57,861 nucleotides of DNA from Chloroflexota bacterium (lineage in GTDB: Bacteria; Chloroflexota; Limnocylindria; QHBO01): positions 750,036 to 807,896 of the forward strand of contig JBBPIR010000001.1 of the NCBI GenBank assembly GCA_038040195.1. The letters run 5' to 3'. This document shows, piece after piece, positions 30,810 through 38,132 of this stretch (its first letter is position 1; every line of letters begins with the position of its first letter). The position numbers were made by a program, and so were the translations under genes. Under the pieces are notes generated by a model that saw nothing but the letters and a program-made list of their open reading frames with translations, did no database searches and was not told the origin of the DNA.

Positions 30810-32408
30810 CTACATCCGGAACACGCCGAAGCGCGTCTCACCAATCTCCGCATTCAACGCGGCGTTGATGCCCATGGCCAGCACCCGCCGAGTGTCCATC
30901 GGATCGATCACGCCGTCGTCCCACACACGCGCGGTCGAGTAATAGGGCGAGCCCTGGCGCTCGTACTCGTCCAGGATCGGTGCCTCGAACGCGTCGCGTT
31001 CGGCATCGGTCTGAAACCCGCCGCGCACGGTGGACAGGACCCGGGCCGCCTGGGCGCCGCCCATGACGCTGATCCGGGCGTTGGGCCACATCCACAGCTG
31101 CCGGGGTCCGTAGGCGCGGCCCGCCATCCCGTAGTTCCCGGCTCCGAACGAGCCGCCGATGATGACCGTGAACTTCGGCACCGCCGTGGTCGAGACCGCG
31201 GTCACCAGCTTGGCCCCGTCCTTGGCGATCCCGCCTGCCTCGTACTCGCGGCCGACCATGAACCCGGTGATGTTCTGGAGGAACACGAGTGGGATCCGGC
31301 GCTGGGACGCCAGCTCGATGAAGTGCGCGCCCTTCAAAGCCGAGGCGCTGAACAGGACCCCGTTGTTGGCCAGGATCCCAACCGGGTAGCCCTCCAGCCG
31401 GGCGAAGCCGCAGACCAGGGTCTCCCCGTACCGTTCCTTGAACTCGTGGAACTCCGACTCATCGACCAGGCGGGCGATGACCTCGCGCACGTCGTAGGCC
31501 AGGCGCCGGTCTGCCGGAATGATCCCGTACAGGTCCTCCGGATCGACCGATGGTGGCCGCGGGGCGGCCACCCCCCAGGGCGGCTCCGGCTTGCGCCAGG
31601 CCAGGTTGCGGACGATGGAGCGGGCGATGGCCAGCGCATGCTCGTCCGACAGGGCGTAGTGGTCGGCCACGCCGCTGGTGACGGTGTGGACCTCCGCCCC
31701 GCCCAGCTCCTCGGCGCTCACCTGCTCCCCGGTGGCAGCCTGCACCAGTGGCGGGCCGCCGATGAAAATGGCTCCCGTGCCGCGGACGATCACCGTCTCG
31801 TCGCTCATGGCCGGCACGTAGGCGCCGCCGGCCGTCGAATGCCCCATCACGACCGCGATCTGCGGCACGCCGCGTGCCGACAACTGTGCCTGGTGGTAGA
31901 AGATCCGGCCGAAATGGTCGCGGTCGGGGAAGACCTCGTCCTGGAGGGGGAGGAACGCCCCACCCGAGTCGACCAGGTACAGGCACGGCAGACGGTTGTC
32001 GAGCGCAATCTCCTGCGCGCGAAGGTGCTTCTTGACGGTCATGGGGTAGTACGTGCCGCCCTTGACCGTGGCGTCGTTGGCCACGATCACGCACTCGACG
32101 CCCTCGACGCGACCGATGCCCGTCACCAGGCCCGCGCCCGGCGCCTCGTCGTCGTAGAGGCCGTTGGCGGCGAGAGGCGACAGCTCGAGGAACGCGCTCC
32201 CCGGATCGATCAGCCGTTCCACCCGCTCGCGAACGAGGAGCTTGCCCCGCTCGCGATGGCGGGCGATGGCGCGTTCGTCGCCGCCGGCTCCGTTGAGCGT
32301 GACCTGGGCCGTCCGCTCGCGAAGCTCGGCCATCAGGGCCCGCATGGCGTCCGCGTTGGCGGCGAAGCTGGGGGATGAGGGATCGACCGCGGAACGGAGG
32401 ACGGCCAT
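30810..32408 (-). CDS. Acyl-CoA carboxylase carboxyltransferase subunit (methylcrotonyl-CoA carboxylase beta type)
   Basis: 532 residues. Two crotonase-like halves: [20 protein letters not shown] and [20 protein letters not shown] in the first, [20 protein letters not shown] (oxyanion loop), then [20 protein letters not shown] and [18 protein letters not shown] in the second. The [19 protein letters not shown] and [12 protein letters not shown] versions are typical of MccB rather than propionyl-CoA carboxylase. Partner of the HTH-biotin carboxylase. First gene of the leucine block; its own -10 box CATAAT is 9 nt upstream. Confidence 0.93.
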   Translation of the reverse strand: MAVLRSAVDPSSPSFAANADAMRALMAELRERTAQVTLNGAGGDERAIARHRERGKLLVRERVERLIDPGSAFLELSPLAANGLYDDEAPGAGLVTGIGRVEGVECVIVANDATVKGGTYYPMTVKKHLRAQEIALDNRLPCLYLVDSGGAFLPLQDEVFPDRDHFGRIFYHQAQLSARGVPQIAVVMGHSTAGGAYVPAMSDETVIVRGTGAIFIGGPPLVQAATGEQVSAEELGGAEVHTVTSGVADHYALSDEHALAIARSIVRNLAWRKPEPPWGVAAPRPPSVDPEDLYGIIPADRRLAYDVREVIARLVDESEFHEFKERYGETLVCGFARLEGYPVGILANNGVLFSASALKGAHFIELASQRRIPLVFLQNITGFMVGREYEAGGIAKDGAKLVTAVSTTAVPKFTVIIGGSFGAGNYGMAGRAYGPRQLWMWPNARISVMGGAQAARVLSTVRGGFQTDAERDAFEAPILDEYERQGSPYYSTARVWDDGVIDPMDTRRVLAMGINAALNAEIGETRFGVFRM

Positions 32409-32417
32409 GACTGGCCG

Positions 32418-32423
32418 ATTATG
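32418..32423 (-). promoter_or_regulatory. -10 box CATAAT for carboxyltransferase gene
   Basis: 9 nt before ATG 32408 on the minus strand. Confidence 0.55.
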
Positions 32424-32469
32424 GCCCGCGATCTCGCGGTGCCGACCGCCTGGCGGGCGGCGCTATCGG

Positions 32470-33027
32470 TCAGGCCAGGCTGACGAGGGGGACCAGTCGG
32501 CTGACGTGCGTCGAGTTGACGATGACGACCGAGACGACGTGCTCGAACGCCGGATCGCCGTGGTGGAGCAGGTGGGCCTCCGTGAGCGGGACAAACGCCG
32601 GCAGCTGGAACGGGTCCGGGAACGTCGTTCCGGGCGACAGATGGATGTTGCCGGTCACCGTGAATGGCCCGGCGTCGGCAGCAACACGCTGGATGCGCCG
32701 ATGAAGGCGCAGCTGGCGATTCGTCCGCCACTCCGGCGGCATGATGAGGACGACGTCGGCGGTGGCCACGGTCCGCCACTCCCCGTTCTTGTCCAGGACC
32801 GGACGCACGGTCATGTCGTCCCCGCCCGCGCGCGGCTGCCACAGGCGCAGCTCCTCGCTGGCCAGCAGGAGGTCGGTCACGCGCTGCCCCTTGGACGCGA
32901 TCCAGCCCACCATGCGGGTATCCGCGGTATACAGCTCGATGGGCGCTAGATCGGTTCCAGTGGCCAGGGCGGCGGCGCCGGAGGTCGCCGACCCGCCACC
33001 ACCGCGGCGCCAGTTCCAGAAGGTCAC
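32470..33027 (-). CDS. Hypothetical protein, DUF6812-like
   Basis: 185 residues from GTG 33027. The segment IELYTADTRMVGWIASKGQR followed by VTDLLLASEELRLWQ resembles small beta-barrel domains that start with a surface strand and a G-x-R-x-(S/T)-D-L-L motif (from memory, DUF6812-like). A second similar half follows, from about residue 113 (FTVTGNIHLSPGTTFPDPFQ). No signal peptide or membrane helix. Function unknown; divergent from the secreted Gly/Gln protein. Confidence 0.65.
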   Translation of the reverse strand: MTFWNWRRGGGGSATSGAAALATGTDLAPIELYTADTRMVGWIASKGQRVTDLLLASEELRLWQPRAGGDDMTVRPVLDKNGEWRTVATADVVLIMPPEWRTNRQLRLHRRIQRVAADAGPFTVTGNIHLSPGTTFPDPFQLPAFVPLTEAHLLHHGDPAFEHVVSVVIVNSTHVSRLVPLVSLA

Positions 33028-33033
33028 GTGCTG

Positions 33034-33039
33034 ACGCTA
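33034..33039 (-). promoter_or_regulatory. -10 box TAGCGT for gene 32470-33027
   Basis: 6 nt before GTG 33027. The remainder of 33040-33157 holds an inverted GCCACG/CGTGGC pair (33058-33083) and no gene. Confidence 0.45.
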
Positions 33040-33157
33040 CCCGGTGCGCCCGGCACGAGCCACGGCCCGACAGTACTAGCGTGGCTGCACCACAAAGGCG
33101 TTGCCGGGCGACACCATTCCTATGGCGGAGCTCCGCACCAGGGTGTACAACGGGCGC

Positions 33158-33616
33158 ATGACGCGCGCTATTCGGTTCGGAATCATTGCGGGGCTCATCC
33201 TCGTCCTGCTGACGGGGGGTGCGGCCGCACTGGCCTTCAACGGCGAGGGACCCAACGCCGAACGGGTGGTCGAGCTCCTGGACGACCAGGAGATCACGAC
33301 CGACACCGCCGAGCTGGACGCGCTCGCCGACGTCTACGGACTCGGTGGCGCAGTCCGGATCCTGGCCTTCGCCGATGCGGCGGGGGTAGAGCCCTCCGAG
33401 ATCGCGGAAATGCGCGAAGACGGGATGGGCTGGGGCCAGATCGCGCGAGCCCTGGCCGAAGAAGATGAGGAATTCGACCTCAAGCCCGGCATCGGCTGGA
33501 TCATGGGTGGCCACGGCCAGGGCCACGGCCAGGGACAGGGGCAAGGCCAGGGGCAGGGACAGGGACAGGAAAAAGAGAAAGTGCACGGGCAGGGGGGTGG
33601 CGACACCGGCGACTGA
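33158..33616 (+). CDS. Secreted protein with Gly/His/Gln-repeat tail
   Basis: 152 residues from ATG 33158: basic start, then a hydrophobic signal FGIIAGLILVLLTGGAAALA with AxA-type cleavage. Mature part: an acidic helical domain (VVELLDDQEITTDTAELDAL, then VRILAFADAAGVEPSEIAEM, then WGQIARALAEEDEEF), ending in a low-complexity tail GGHGQGHGQGQGQGQ..., then EKEKVHGQGGG. The helical part resembles short repeats common in Chloroflexota and actinobacterial secreted proteins that end in GxGWGQIA. The tail may bind metal through His or act as a wall spacer. Earlier in-frame starts lack a signal peptide. Confidence 0.7.
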   Translation: MTRAIRFGIIAGLILVLLTGGAAALAFNGEGPNAERVVELLDDQEITTDTAELDALADVYGLGGAVRILAFADAAGVEPSEIAEMREDGMGWGQIARALAEEDEEFDLKPGIGWIMGGHGQGHGQGQGQGQGQGQGQEKEKVHGQGGGDTGD

Positions 33617-33622
33617 TATCGT
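33617..33622 (+). promoter_or_regulatory. -10 box TATCGT for gene 33629
   Basis: 6 nt before GTG 33629, immediately after the stop of the Gly/Gln protein. Confidence 0.45.
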
Positions 33623-33628
33623 CGCCTG

Positions 33629-33964
33629 GTGATCGAATTCGAGGACTTCCTGCGGGTCGACATGCGGGTCGGCCGTATCGTCGCCGCCGAGCCGTTCCCC
33701 GAGGCCCGCAACCCGTCGTACAAGCTCCACATCGACTTCGGCCGGGAGATCGGTGAGCGGGTCTCAGCCGCCCAGCTGACCGTCACGTACCCTGACCCGG
33801 CCACCCTCATCGGTCGCCAGGTGGTCGCCGTCGTGAACTTCCCGCCCCGCCGGATCGCGGGCCTGGCCAGCCAGGTCCTGGTCCTGGGCGCTATGGGCGA
33901 GGGTGGCCAGGTCCATCTGCTGGAGCCGGATCCCGCCTCGCCCGAAGGTCTCCGCATCGGCTGA
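33629..33964 (+). CDS. csaA: CsaA-type tRNA-binding-domain protein
   Basis: 111 residues from GTG 33629, the normal CsaA length. EMAP/tRNA-binding OB fold: FEDFLRVDMRVGRIVAAEPF then PEARNPSYKLHIDFG, and the end RQVVAVVNFPPRRIAGLASQ then VLVLGA. CsaA acts as an export-related chaperone in Bacillus and homologous domains bind tRNA; which applies here is not visible. Fits no clear operon with neighbours beyond strand. Confidence 0.88.
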   Translation: MIEFEDFLRVDMRVGRIVAAEPFPEARNPSYKLHIDFGREIGERVSAAQLTVTYPDPATLIGRQVVAVVNFPPRRIAGLASQVLVLGAMGEGGQVHLLEPDPASPEGLRIG

Positions 33965-33979
33965 TCGGGCGGGATCGGC

Positions 33980-33985
33980 CATACT
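33980..33985 (+). promoter_or_regulatory. -10 box CATACT for gene 33995
   Basis: 9 nt before GTG 33995. Confidence 0.5.
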
Positions 33986-33994
33986 CGGCCGGTC

Positions 33995-34435
33995 GTGACC
34001 GCAACCAATCCCTCGCTGCTGGGCGAGGCTCCCGACGGCATGCCGGCCCCGGACATCACCCCGCCCCAGGTGGCGCGGACGGGGGACGCGTTCGCGTCGC
34101 TGCGGATCGTGGTCGGCCTCGCGCGATTGACCCGCAACGTCACCCACCAGCTGCGCGACGTGGTGGCCGCGCTCAACGCCGCGTACCTGGACTGGTCGTT
34201 CCGCGAGGACGTCGTCCTGGCCGAGCTGACCCAGCTCCAGTCCAACTGGGGCATCTCGTTCCACGGGGAGGACCGGATCGTGATCGGGGCCAACGAGCGC
34301 GGCCGGACGTTGCTCATCGTCGACTCGACCAAGATGACGCCGTTCCTCATCTCCCAGGCCCAACGCCTGGCCGATGCGTGCGACGCGGAGCTCCGCCGCT
34401 TCACGTTGGGCGACGGGGTGACGACCGACAACTGA
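33995..34435 (+). CDS. Hypothetical protein
   Basis: 146 residues from GTG 33995. No family recognised. After a disordered N-terminus it is predicted mixed alpha/beta: SLRIVVGLARLTRNVTHQLR, WSFREDVVLAELTQLQSNWG, then RIVIGANERGRTLLIVDS and a C-terminal helix SQAQRLADACDAELRRF. No signal, no membrane helix. Codon use is like its neighbours, and the CATACT promoter supports it as a gene. Possibly co-transcribed with the DUF1905 gene 20 nt downstream. Confidence 0.65.
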   Translation: MTATNPSLLGEAPDGMPAPDITPPQVARTGDAFASLRIVVGLARLTRNVTHQLRDVVAALNAAYLDWSFREDVVLAELTQLQSNWGISFHGEDRIVIGANERGRTLLIVDSTKMTPFLISQAQRLADACDAELRRFTLGDGVTTDN

Positions 34436-34455
34436 CCGATGACGGTGGCTGACCG

Positions 34456-34974
34456 ATGACCGCGGGACCGAAGACGCCGAAATCGCTCACGTGTACCGCC
34501 ACCCTCACCGGGGAAGGCGGCGTGCACCCCAACGTGGCCGACCGGCAGGCGGGGAACCCCTATTACTTCATTCTGCCCGTCGACTTTCAGGCCGCCTTCG
34601 GCCGCCACCGGCCTCCAATCCGCGTCACGGTCCGTGGCCACACCTGGCGGACCACCCCAGCCCGATACGGCACGGACTACTACCTGGTCGTCAACCGAGC
34701 CGTCCGCGAGGCCACCGGCCTGCAGTACGGGGACCGGGTCCGCATTCGGATCGACCCCGACACGGAGCCCCGGGTAGTGCAGCGGCCACCCGAGCTCGCC
34801 GCGTCGCTGGCCGGCGCGCCGAACGCCAGGGCCATCTACGACGGGCTCTCGTTCAGTCACCAGAAGGCATACGCCGACTGGGTGGCCGAGGCCAAACGAT
34901 CCGAGACGCGAACCCGTCGCGCGGCGGCATCGGTCGAGCGCCTGCTGGCCGGCCGGAAGGAACCGAGCGGCTGA
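34456..34974 (+). CDS. DUF1905/YdeI-OmpD-associated family protein
   Basis: 172 residues. N-terminal DUF1905-like barrel (FILPVDFQAAFGRHRPPIRV, YYLVVNRAVREATGLQYGDR) and C-terminal bacteriocin-protection/YdeI helical segment (FDxLSxSHQKxYxxWI type: DGLSFSHQKAYADWVAEAKR, then SETRTRRAAASVERLLAG). Related proteins are linked to cell-envelope stress and bacteriocin resistance, with no defined chemistry. Cytoplasmic by sequence. Confidence 0.78.
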   Translation: MTAGPKTPKSLTCTATLTGEGGVHPNVADRQAGNPYYFILPVDFQAAFGRHRPPIRVTVRGHTWRTTPARYGTDYYLVVNRAVREATGLQYGDRVRIRIDPDTEPRVVQRPPELAASLAGAPNARAIYDGLSFSHQKAYADWVAEAKRSETRTRRAAASVERLLAGRKEPSG

Positions 34975-34991
34975 GCCAGGCCTTCTAGACG

Positions 34992-34997
34992 TAGGAT
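34992..34997 (+). promoter_or_regulatory. -10 box TAGGAT for mini-lipoprotein gene
   Basis: 6 nt before ATG 35004; the same six bases could also serve as a weak SD. Confidence 0.5.
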
Positions 34998-35003
34998 GCC
35001 GTC

Positions 35004-35108
35004 ATGCGACGCCTGAGAAGCCTTCGGGATCGAATGATCGCGCTCGTCCTTGTGGGATTGCCGCTGCTCATCGCGGCCTGCCAGAACGGCTCCGGACCCG
35101 GCTACTAG
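35004..35108 (+). CDS. 34-residue mini-lipoprotein, entericidin-like layout
   Basis: A very short gene: a basic start MRRLRSLRDRM, hydrophobic IALVLVGLPLLIAAC with lipobox IAAC, then only eight residues QNGSGPGY and a TAG stop. After lipidation the mature product would be a nine-residue lipopeptide, similar in plan to entericidins, though sequence similarity is limited to the layout. A TAGGAT box 6 nt upstream gives it its own promoter, which argues against chance. Convergent with thyX, 12 nt apart. Confidence 0.6.
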   Translation: MRRLRSLRDRMIALVLVGLPLLIAACQNGSGPGY

Positions 35109-35120
35109 ACCGGCTGGCCG

Positions 35121-36041
35121 TCAGTAGCGGTCGGCCTGGGCAGCCTGGCCGACGGCGGCCTCCGGCGCCTCCATTCGGATCGGCACCCGATCGGTCCGGC
35201 GTGGCTTGGGCCGGAAGGGCGAGGTCTCGGGGACGATCGGTCCATCGGTTTCCGCCAGCTCGCCACCCCGGTAGGCCTCCCAGACCGCCATCACCGTGTC
35301 GCGATGGGGTCGAATCCGGCAGTGCTCGTCGCGGTTGCCCATCTCGTCGCAGTAGCCCAGGGGCACGCACTTGGGGGCCAGGAACGATCCGAAGAAGGGG
35401 CTGACCCGGAAGATCTCGTGGCGGATCTGCTTGAACAGCTGGCGGATCTCCCACTGGGCCATGGTGCACAGCCGTAGCCCGCTCATATGGATGAGCTGGC
35501 GCAGGTTGACGGTCATGATCAGGTTGGTCTGCATGGCGTTGGGGAAGATGAAGCGCGCATCCTCGGCCGGAACCTCGGCTTGGAGCAGCTGCCCGTATAG
35601 CTCAAGGTTGTCGTCGATCGCCTGCTGGAAGCGGCCCGCGAGGTCGTCGGGCAGGTCGCCCTTGGTGATCGAGTCGGGGATGGTGTAGTTGTCGCGGGCT
35701 TTGAACGAGACGTAGCGCTGGGACTGCTGGTCAAAGGCGGTCCCTGACCGGTGGCGGACCAATTGGTGGGACAGGGTCCGGGTCACACCACTGATGGCGA
35801 AGGTGAAGTTGACGTGCTCGATGGTCGAGCCGTGACCCGACTCCATGACTTTGCGCACGAGCGCCTGCTGCTTCTCGTCGGCCACCTGCCGCGCCACCGC
35901 CTTGTCCCAGATGGCGTCCGGCAGCTGCTCCGAATAGCACGTTCGGCAGGCCGTGTAGATGATCGGGAGGTAGTACTCCTCGACGATCTCGGCGGTGGGG
36001 AAGATCAGCTTGGCGGACAGGTTCGGAGAGGTCGGCGGCAT
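35121..36041 (-). CDS. thyX: FAD-dependent thymidylate synthase
   Basis: 306 residues from ATG 36041. ThyX fold with GHGSTIEHVNFTFAISGVTR (FAD-binding His) and the signature region RHRSGTAFDQQSQRY. In the textbook motif RHR is followed by seven residues and Ser; here there are eight. C-terminal substrate motif SGLRLCTMAQWEIRQLFKQI. Makes dTMP from dUMP using methylene-tetrahydrofolate and NADPH. The C-terminal 40 residues are a Pro/Arg/Glu-rich extension. Possible -10 box TAGACT at 36071-36076, and two DnaA-box sequences just upstream of that. Confidence 0.92.
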   Translation of the reverse strand: MPPTSPNLSAKLIFPTAEIVEEYYLPIIYTACRTCYSEQLPDAIWDKAVARQVADEKQQALVRKVMESGHGSTIEHVNFTFAISGVTRTLSHQLVRHRSGTAFDQQSQRYVSFKARDNYTIPDSITKGDLPDDLAGRFQQAIDDNLELYGQLLQAEVPAEDARFIFPNAMQTNLIMTVNLRQLIHMSGLRLCTMAQWEIRQLFKQIRHEIFRVSPFFGSFLAPKCVPLGYCDEMGNRDEHCRIRPHRDTVMAVWEAYRGGELAETDGPIVPETSPFRPKPRRTDRVPIRMEAPEAAVGQAAQADRY

Positions 36042-36070
36042 GGGACTCGCACGAGGGTGATGGGAGCCGC

Positions 36071-36076
36071 AGTCTA
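36071..36076 (-). promoter_or_regulatory. Possible -10 box TAGACT for thyX
   Basis: 29 nt before ATG 36041, so thyX would carry a short leader, unlike most genes here. Confidence 0.35.
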
Positions 36077-36092
36077 GCACCGGATCGATGCC

Positions 36093-36108
36093 AAAAGGAG
36101 GGCCTTTT
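36093..36108. terminator. Small hairpin AAAAGG-N4-CCTTTT
   Basis: Symmetric A/T-ended hairpin in an otherwise GC-rich gap between the GGDEF gene and thyX. It ends in a T-run on both strands; the stem is short, so termination is uncertain. Its right arm overlaps the first DnaA box. Confidence 0.35.
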
Positions 36109-36113
36109 CCACA
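36105..36113 (+). promoter_or_regulatory. DnaA box TTTTCCACA
   Basis: Matches the DnaA consensus TTWTNCACA in all fixed positions. Confidence 0.5.
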
Positions 36114-36124
36114 ACCTGTAGTGG

Positions 36125-36133
36125 TGTGGATAA
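36125..36133 (-). promoter_or_regulatory. DnaA box TTATCCACA
   Basis: Exact strongest-affinity DnaA 9-mer, read on the minus strand; inverted relative to the box at 36105, 11 bp apart, upstream of the thyX promoter region. Confidence 0.6.
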
Positions 36134-36143
36134 CTTCAGGCCG

Positions 36144-37658
36144 CTATCTTGTGTGTCGGTCCGCCTGGTCGTCCGAGGCCTCCGGACGGCGTTCCTCGAG
36201 TCGTGCCAGGCCGTGGAGACGGTCGTAGGCGATGAAGTTGCCGCCCCCCGCGCGGGCCGACGCGACCGCCTCATCGGCCCGTGCCAGCAGCGTGTCGGCG
36301 GTCAGCTCCTGGCGCGATCGCATGGTGGTGACGCCCAGCGAGACGGTGATCGTGACCTCTCCCCGTCCAGTCGATACGGGGCGTTGGGTGGCCCGGTCAC
36401 GGATGGCCTCCGCGAACACCGTGGCGCCCTTCTCATCGGTATGCGGGAGGATGGCCAAAAAGGAGTCTCCGGCTACCCGGCCGATGGCGTCCGCTTCGCG
36501 GACGCGGACCCGCATCCGCAGCGCCAGCTCGCGCAGCACCGCATCGCCGACCGCCGTCCCGTGCTGGGCGTTGATCTCCCCCATCCCATCCACGTCCATG
36601 AGCACGATGGACACCGCGTGCGGATAGCGGCGCGCGGCCGCCACCTCGTCGCGCAGCCGGTCCATGATCGCGCTGCGACTGGCGACGCCGGTCAGCGGAT
36701 CAACGTCGGCCGCGCGCTCCAGCTCGGAGCGCTGCAGGGCGATGGTGTGACGCGCGTCGGTCAGCTCGGCCAGGGCGGCCCGCACCTCCCGGCCCAGGCG
36801 GTCGCGTTCCGCAGTGTCGTCCTCTGACCTTCGGTTGAGGGGAGGCGGGCCCGGATTCGTGAAGGCGCGCGGGGCGACGGGCGCGGGCGCGGTCGCGGTC
36901 GCGGTCGCGGTCGCGAAGTCGTCGGACTCCCTCTCCTCTCGGTCGACCAGCGCGAGCACCAGCAACGGCGGGGTCAGCAACAGTGGGGCCATCGCGAGCA
37001 GCCCGTCGACCGTCCCCGGACGCGCCCAGGCGAGCAGGCCGGCCGCCACGGCCACGGTCACCGATCCGAATGCGGCCGTCGTGTTGCGGCGGTTCACCCA
37101 CGCGCCAGCCGCACCCGCGGCCAGGAGTCCGGCCGCCAGCATCACCACGGACGTGGCGGAATCCAGCTCAGATCCGGGAGCCAGCAGGGCAGCCGCGAGC
37201 GCGGTCTCGGCCAGCACGAGGGCCACGATAACGCCCAGCCAACGAGACCGTTCGTCTACCAGCATCTGGTTTCCGGCCCATGCGGCGGCGGCCAGGCCGG
37301 ACGCCACGACCAGCAGGGTCAGAGCCAGGCCGCTGTTGGGGAGGGTCGCCGCCGCGGTGGGCCCCGCCAGCGCCAGCGCGGCGCTGCCAGCGGCCAACGC
37401 GGTGGCGCTCAGGCCGGCCGCGCCGGCCGATAGGCGCCCAGTCCTCAGCAACGCGTTGAGCAGGGGAATCACCGAAACGGCCGAGCACAGGGCCACTGCG
37501 CCCAGCCCGAGCGTGGCGAGCCAGCCACTTCCGCCGCCGGGGTCCAGGGTGAGGGGCGGAAACAGGCGCAGCACCACGAGAGCGGCCACGGGGAGCACCA
37601 GGGCCAGCCCGGTGCCCACGGACCGCGCGATCGCTGCGGTCAAATCTGATCGGGGCAT
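36144..37658 (-). CDS. Membrane protein with degenerate GGDEF domain
   Basis: 504 residues. About eight membrane helices (residues 10-245, Ala/Leu/Val-rich), a low-complexity Ala/Thr/Pro linker (ATATATATAPAPVAP, encoded by a hexanucleotide repeat), a short coiled coil (RDRLGREVRAALAELTDARH), then a GGDEF domain: DPLTGVASRSAIMDRLRDEV, VLMDVDGMGEINAQHGTAVG, and the active-site loop, which reads AGDSF instead of GGDEF. The upstream inhibitory-site motif RxxD is kept (READ, five residues before). It may therefore bind c-di-GMP rather than make it. Substitution at the catalytic Glu is what I see; loss of activity is inferred. Confidence 0.9.
   Translation of the reverse strand: MPRSDLTAAIARSVGTGLALVLPVAALVVLRLFPPLTLDPGGGSGWLATLGLGAVALCSAVSVIPLLNALLRTGRLSAGAAGLSATALAAGSAALALAGPTAAATLPNSGLALTLLVVASGLAAAAWAGNQMLVDERSRWLGVIVALVLAETALAAALLAPGSELDSATSVVMLAAGLLAAGAAGAWVNRRNTTAAFGSVTVAVAAGLLAWARPGTVDGLLAMAPLLLTPPLLVLALVDREERESDDFATATATATAPAPVAPRAFTNPGPPPLNRRSEDDTAERDRLGREVRAALAELTDARHTIALQRSELERAADVDPLTGVASRSAIMDRLRDEVAAARRYPHAVSIVLMDVDGMGEINAQHGTAVGDAVLRELALRMRVRVREADAIGRVAGDSFLAILPHTDEKGATVFAEAIRDRATQRPVSTGRGEVTITVSLGVTTMRSRQELTADTLLARADEAVASARAGGGNFIAYDRLHGLARLEERRPEASDDQADRHTR
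36891..36914. repeat. (GGTCGC)4 microsatellite
   Basis: Four perfect hexanucleotide copies encoding the Ala-Thr linker of the GGDEF protein; length change stays in frame. Confidence 0.9.
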
Positions 37659-37733
37659 CTACTCAGCGGTGCGTCTGGTCACCGCGAGTCTGTCAGCCTG
37701 GGGGTCACCGACAAATAGTACGAACGGCCGCGC

Positions 37734-37739
37734 CATACT
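37734..37739 (+). promoter_or_regulatory. -10 box CATACT for gene 37746
   Basis: 6 nt before ATG 37746; favours that ATG over the in-frame ATG at 37791. Confidence 0.5.
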
Positions 37740-37745
37740 CAGAGC

Positions 37746-38132
37746 ATGGCCTCCAGGTCTCCAGGCGAGCGGCTGCCCAACGAAACTGTCATGACCCGAA
37801 CCGCGTTCCTGGCCGCCACCGACGAGCTCATCGCGGAAGGCGACCGCCTGGCCCACGCTCCCGACTGGGACCGCTTCCGGGCCTGGCTGCTCGAGTCCGA
37901 CAAGCTGCTGGAATCGGTCTGGGGTCGGATGGACCGATATCACCTGGCCTGGCTCAACGTCGGTCGGGATAGCGCCCCGCCCGGCTCAACCCTGGACCAG
38001 GCGGGCACGGGCCGCTTCGTCGCCGAGGTGGCGCGCGCCAAGGTGGCCGTCCTGCGTACGATGCGCACCGCGGTGGAGCGCCAGGGCTGGCGACGCCTGG
38101 CCGATGATCCCGCGCCACGGGAGACCACGTGA
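37746..38132 (+). CDS. Hypothetical helical protein
   Basis: 128 residues. No family recognised. Predicted mostly helical: TAFLAATDELIAEGDRLAHA, WDRFRAWLLESDKLLESVWG, RMDRYHLAWLNVG, and a final helix RFVAEVARAKVAVLRTMRTA. Soluble and Trp-rich. The stop overlaps the PIG-L gene start as GTGA, so the two are made together; a partner or regulator of that enzyme is possible but not shown. Confidence 0.65.
   Translation: MASRSPGERLPNETVMTRTAFLAATDELIAEGDRLAHAPDWDRFRAWLLESDKLLESVWGRMDRYHLAWLNVGRDSAPPGSTLDQAGTGRFVAEVARAKVAVLRTMRTAVERQGWRRLADDPAPRETT

Noticed and set aside
32333-33730. Minus-strand frame of 465 codons
   Set aside because: It spans the real gene at 32470-33027 in another frame and antisense parts of two plus-strand genes; no recognisable domain.
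33334-34860. Minus-strand frame of 508 codons
   Set aside because: Antisense to csaA and three neighbours, with low-complexity Pro/Trp/Cys repeats opposite the Gly/Gln tail; no domain.
36880-36920. Possible CRISPR or regulatory repeat
   Set aside because: It is a simple in-frame hexanucleotide repeat within a linker; no spacers.
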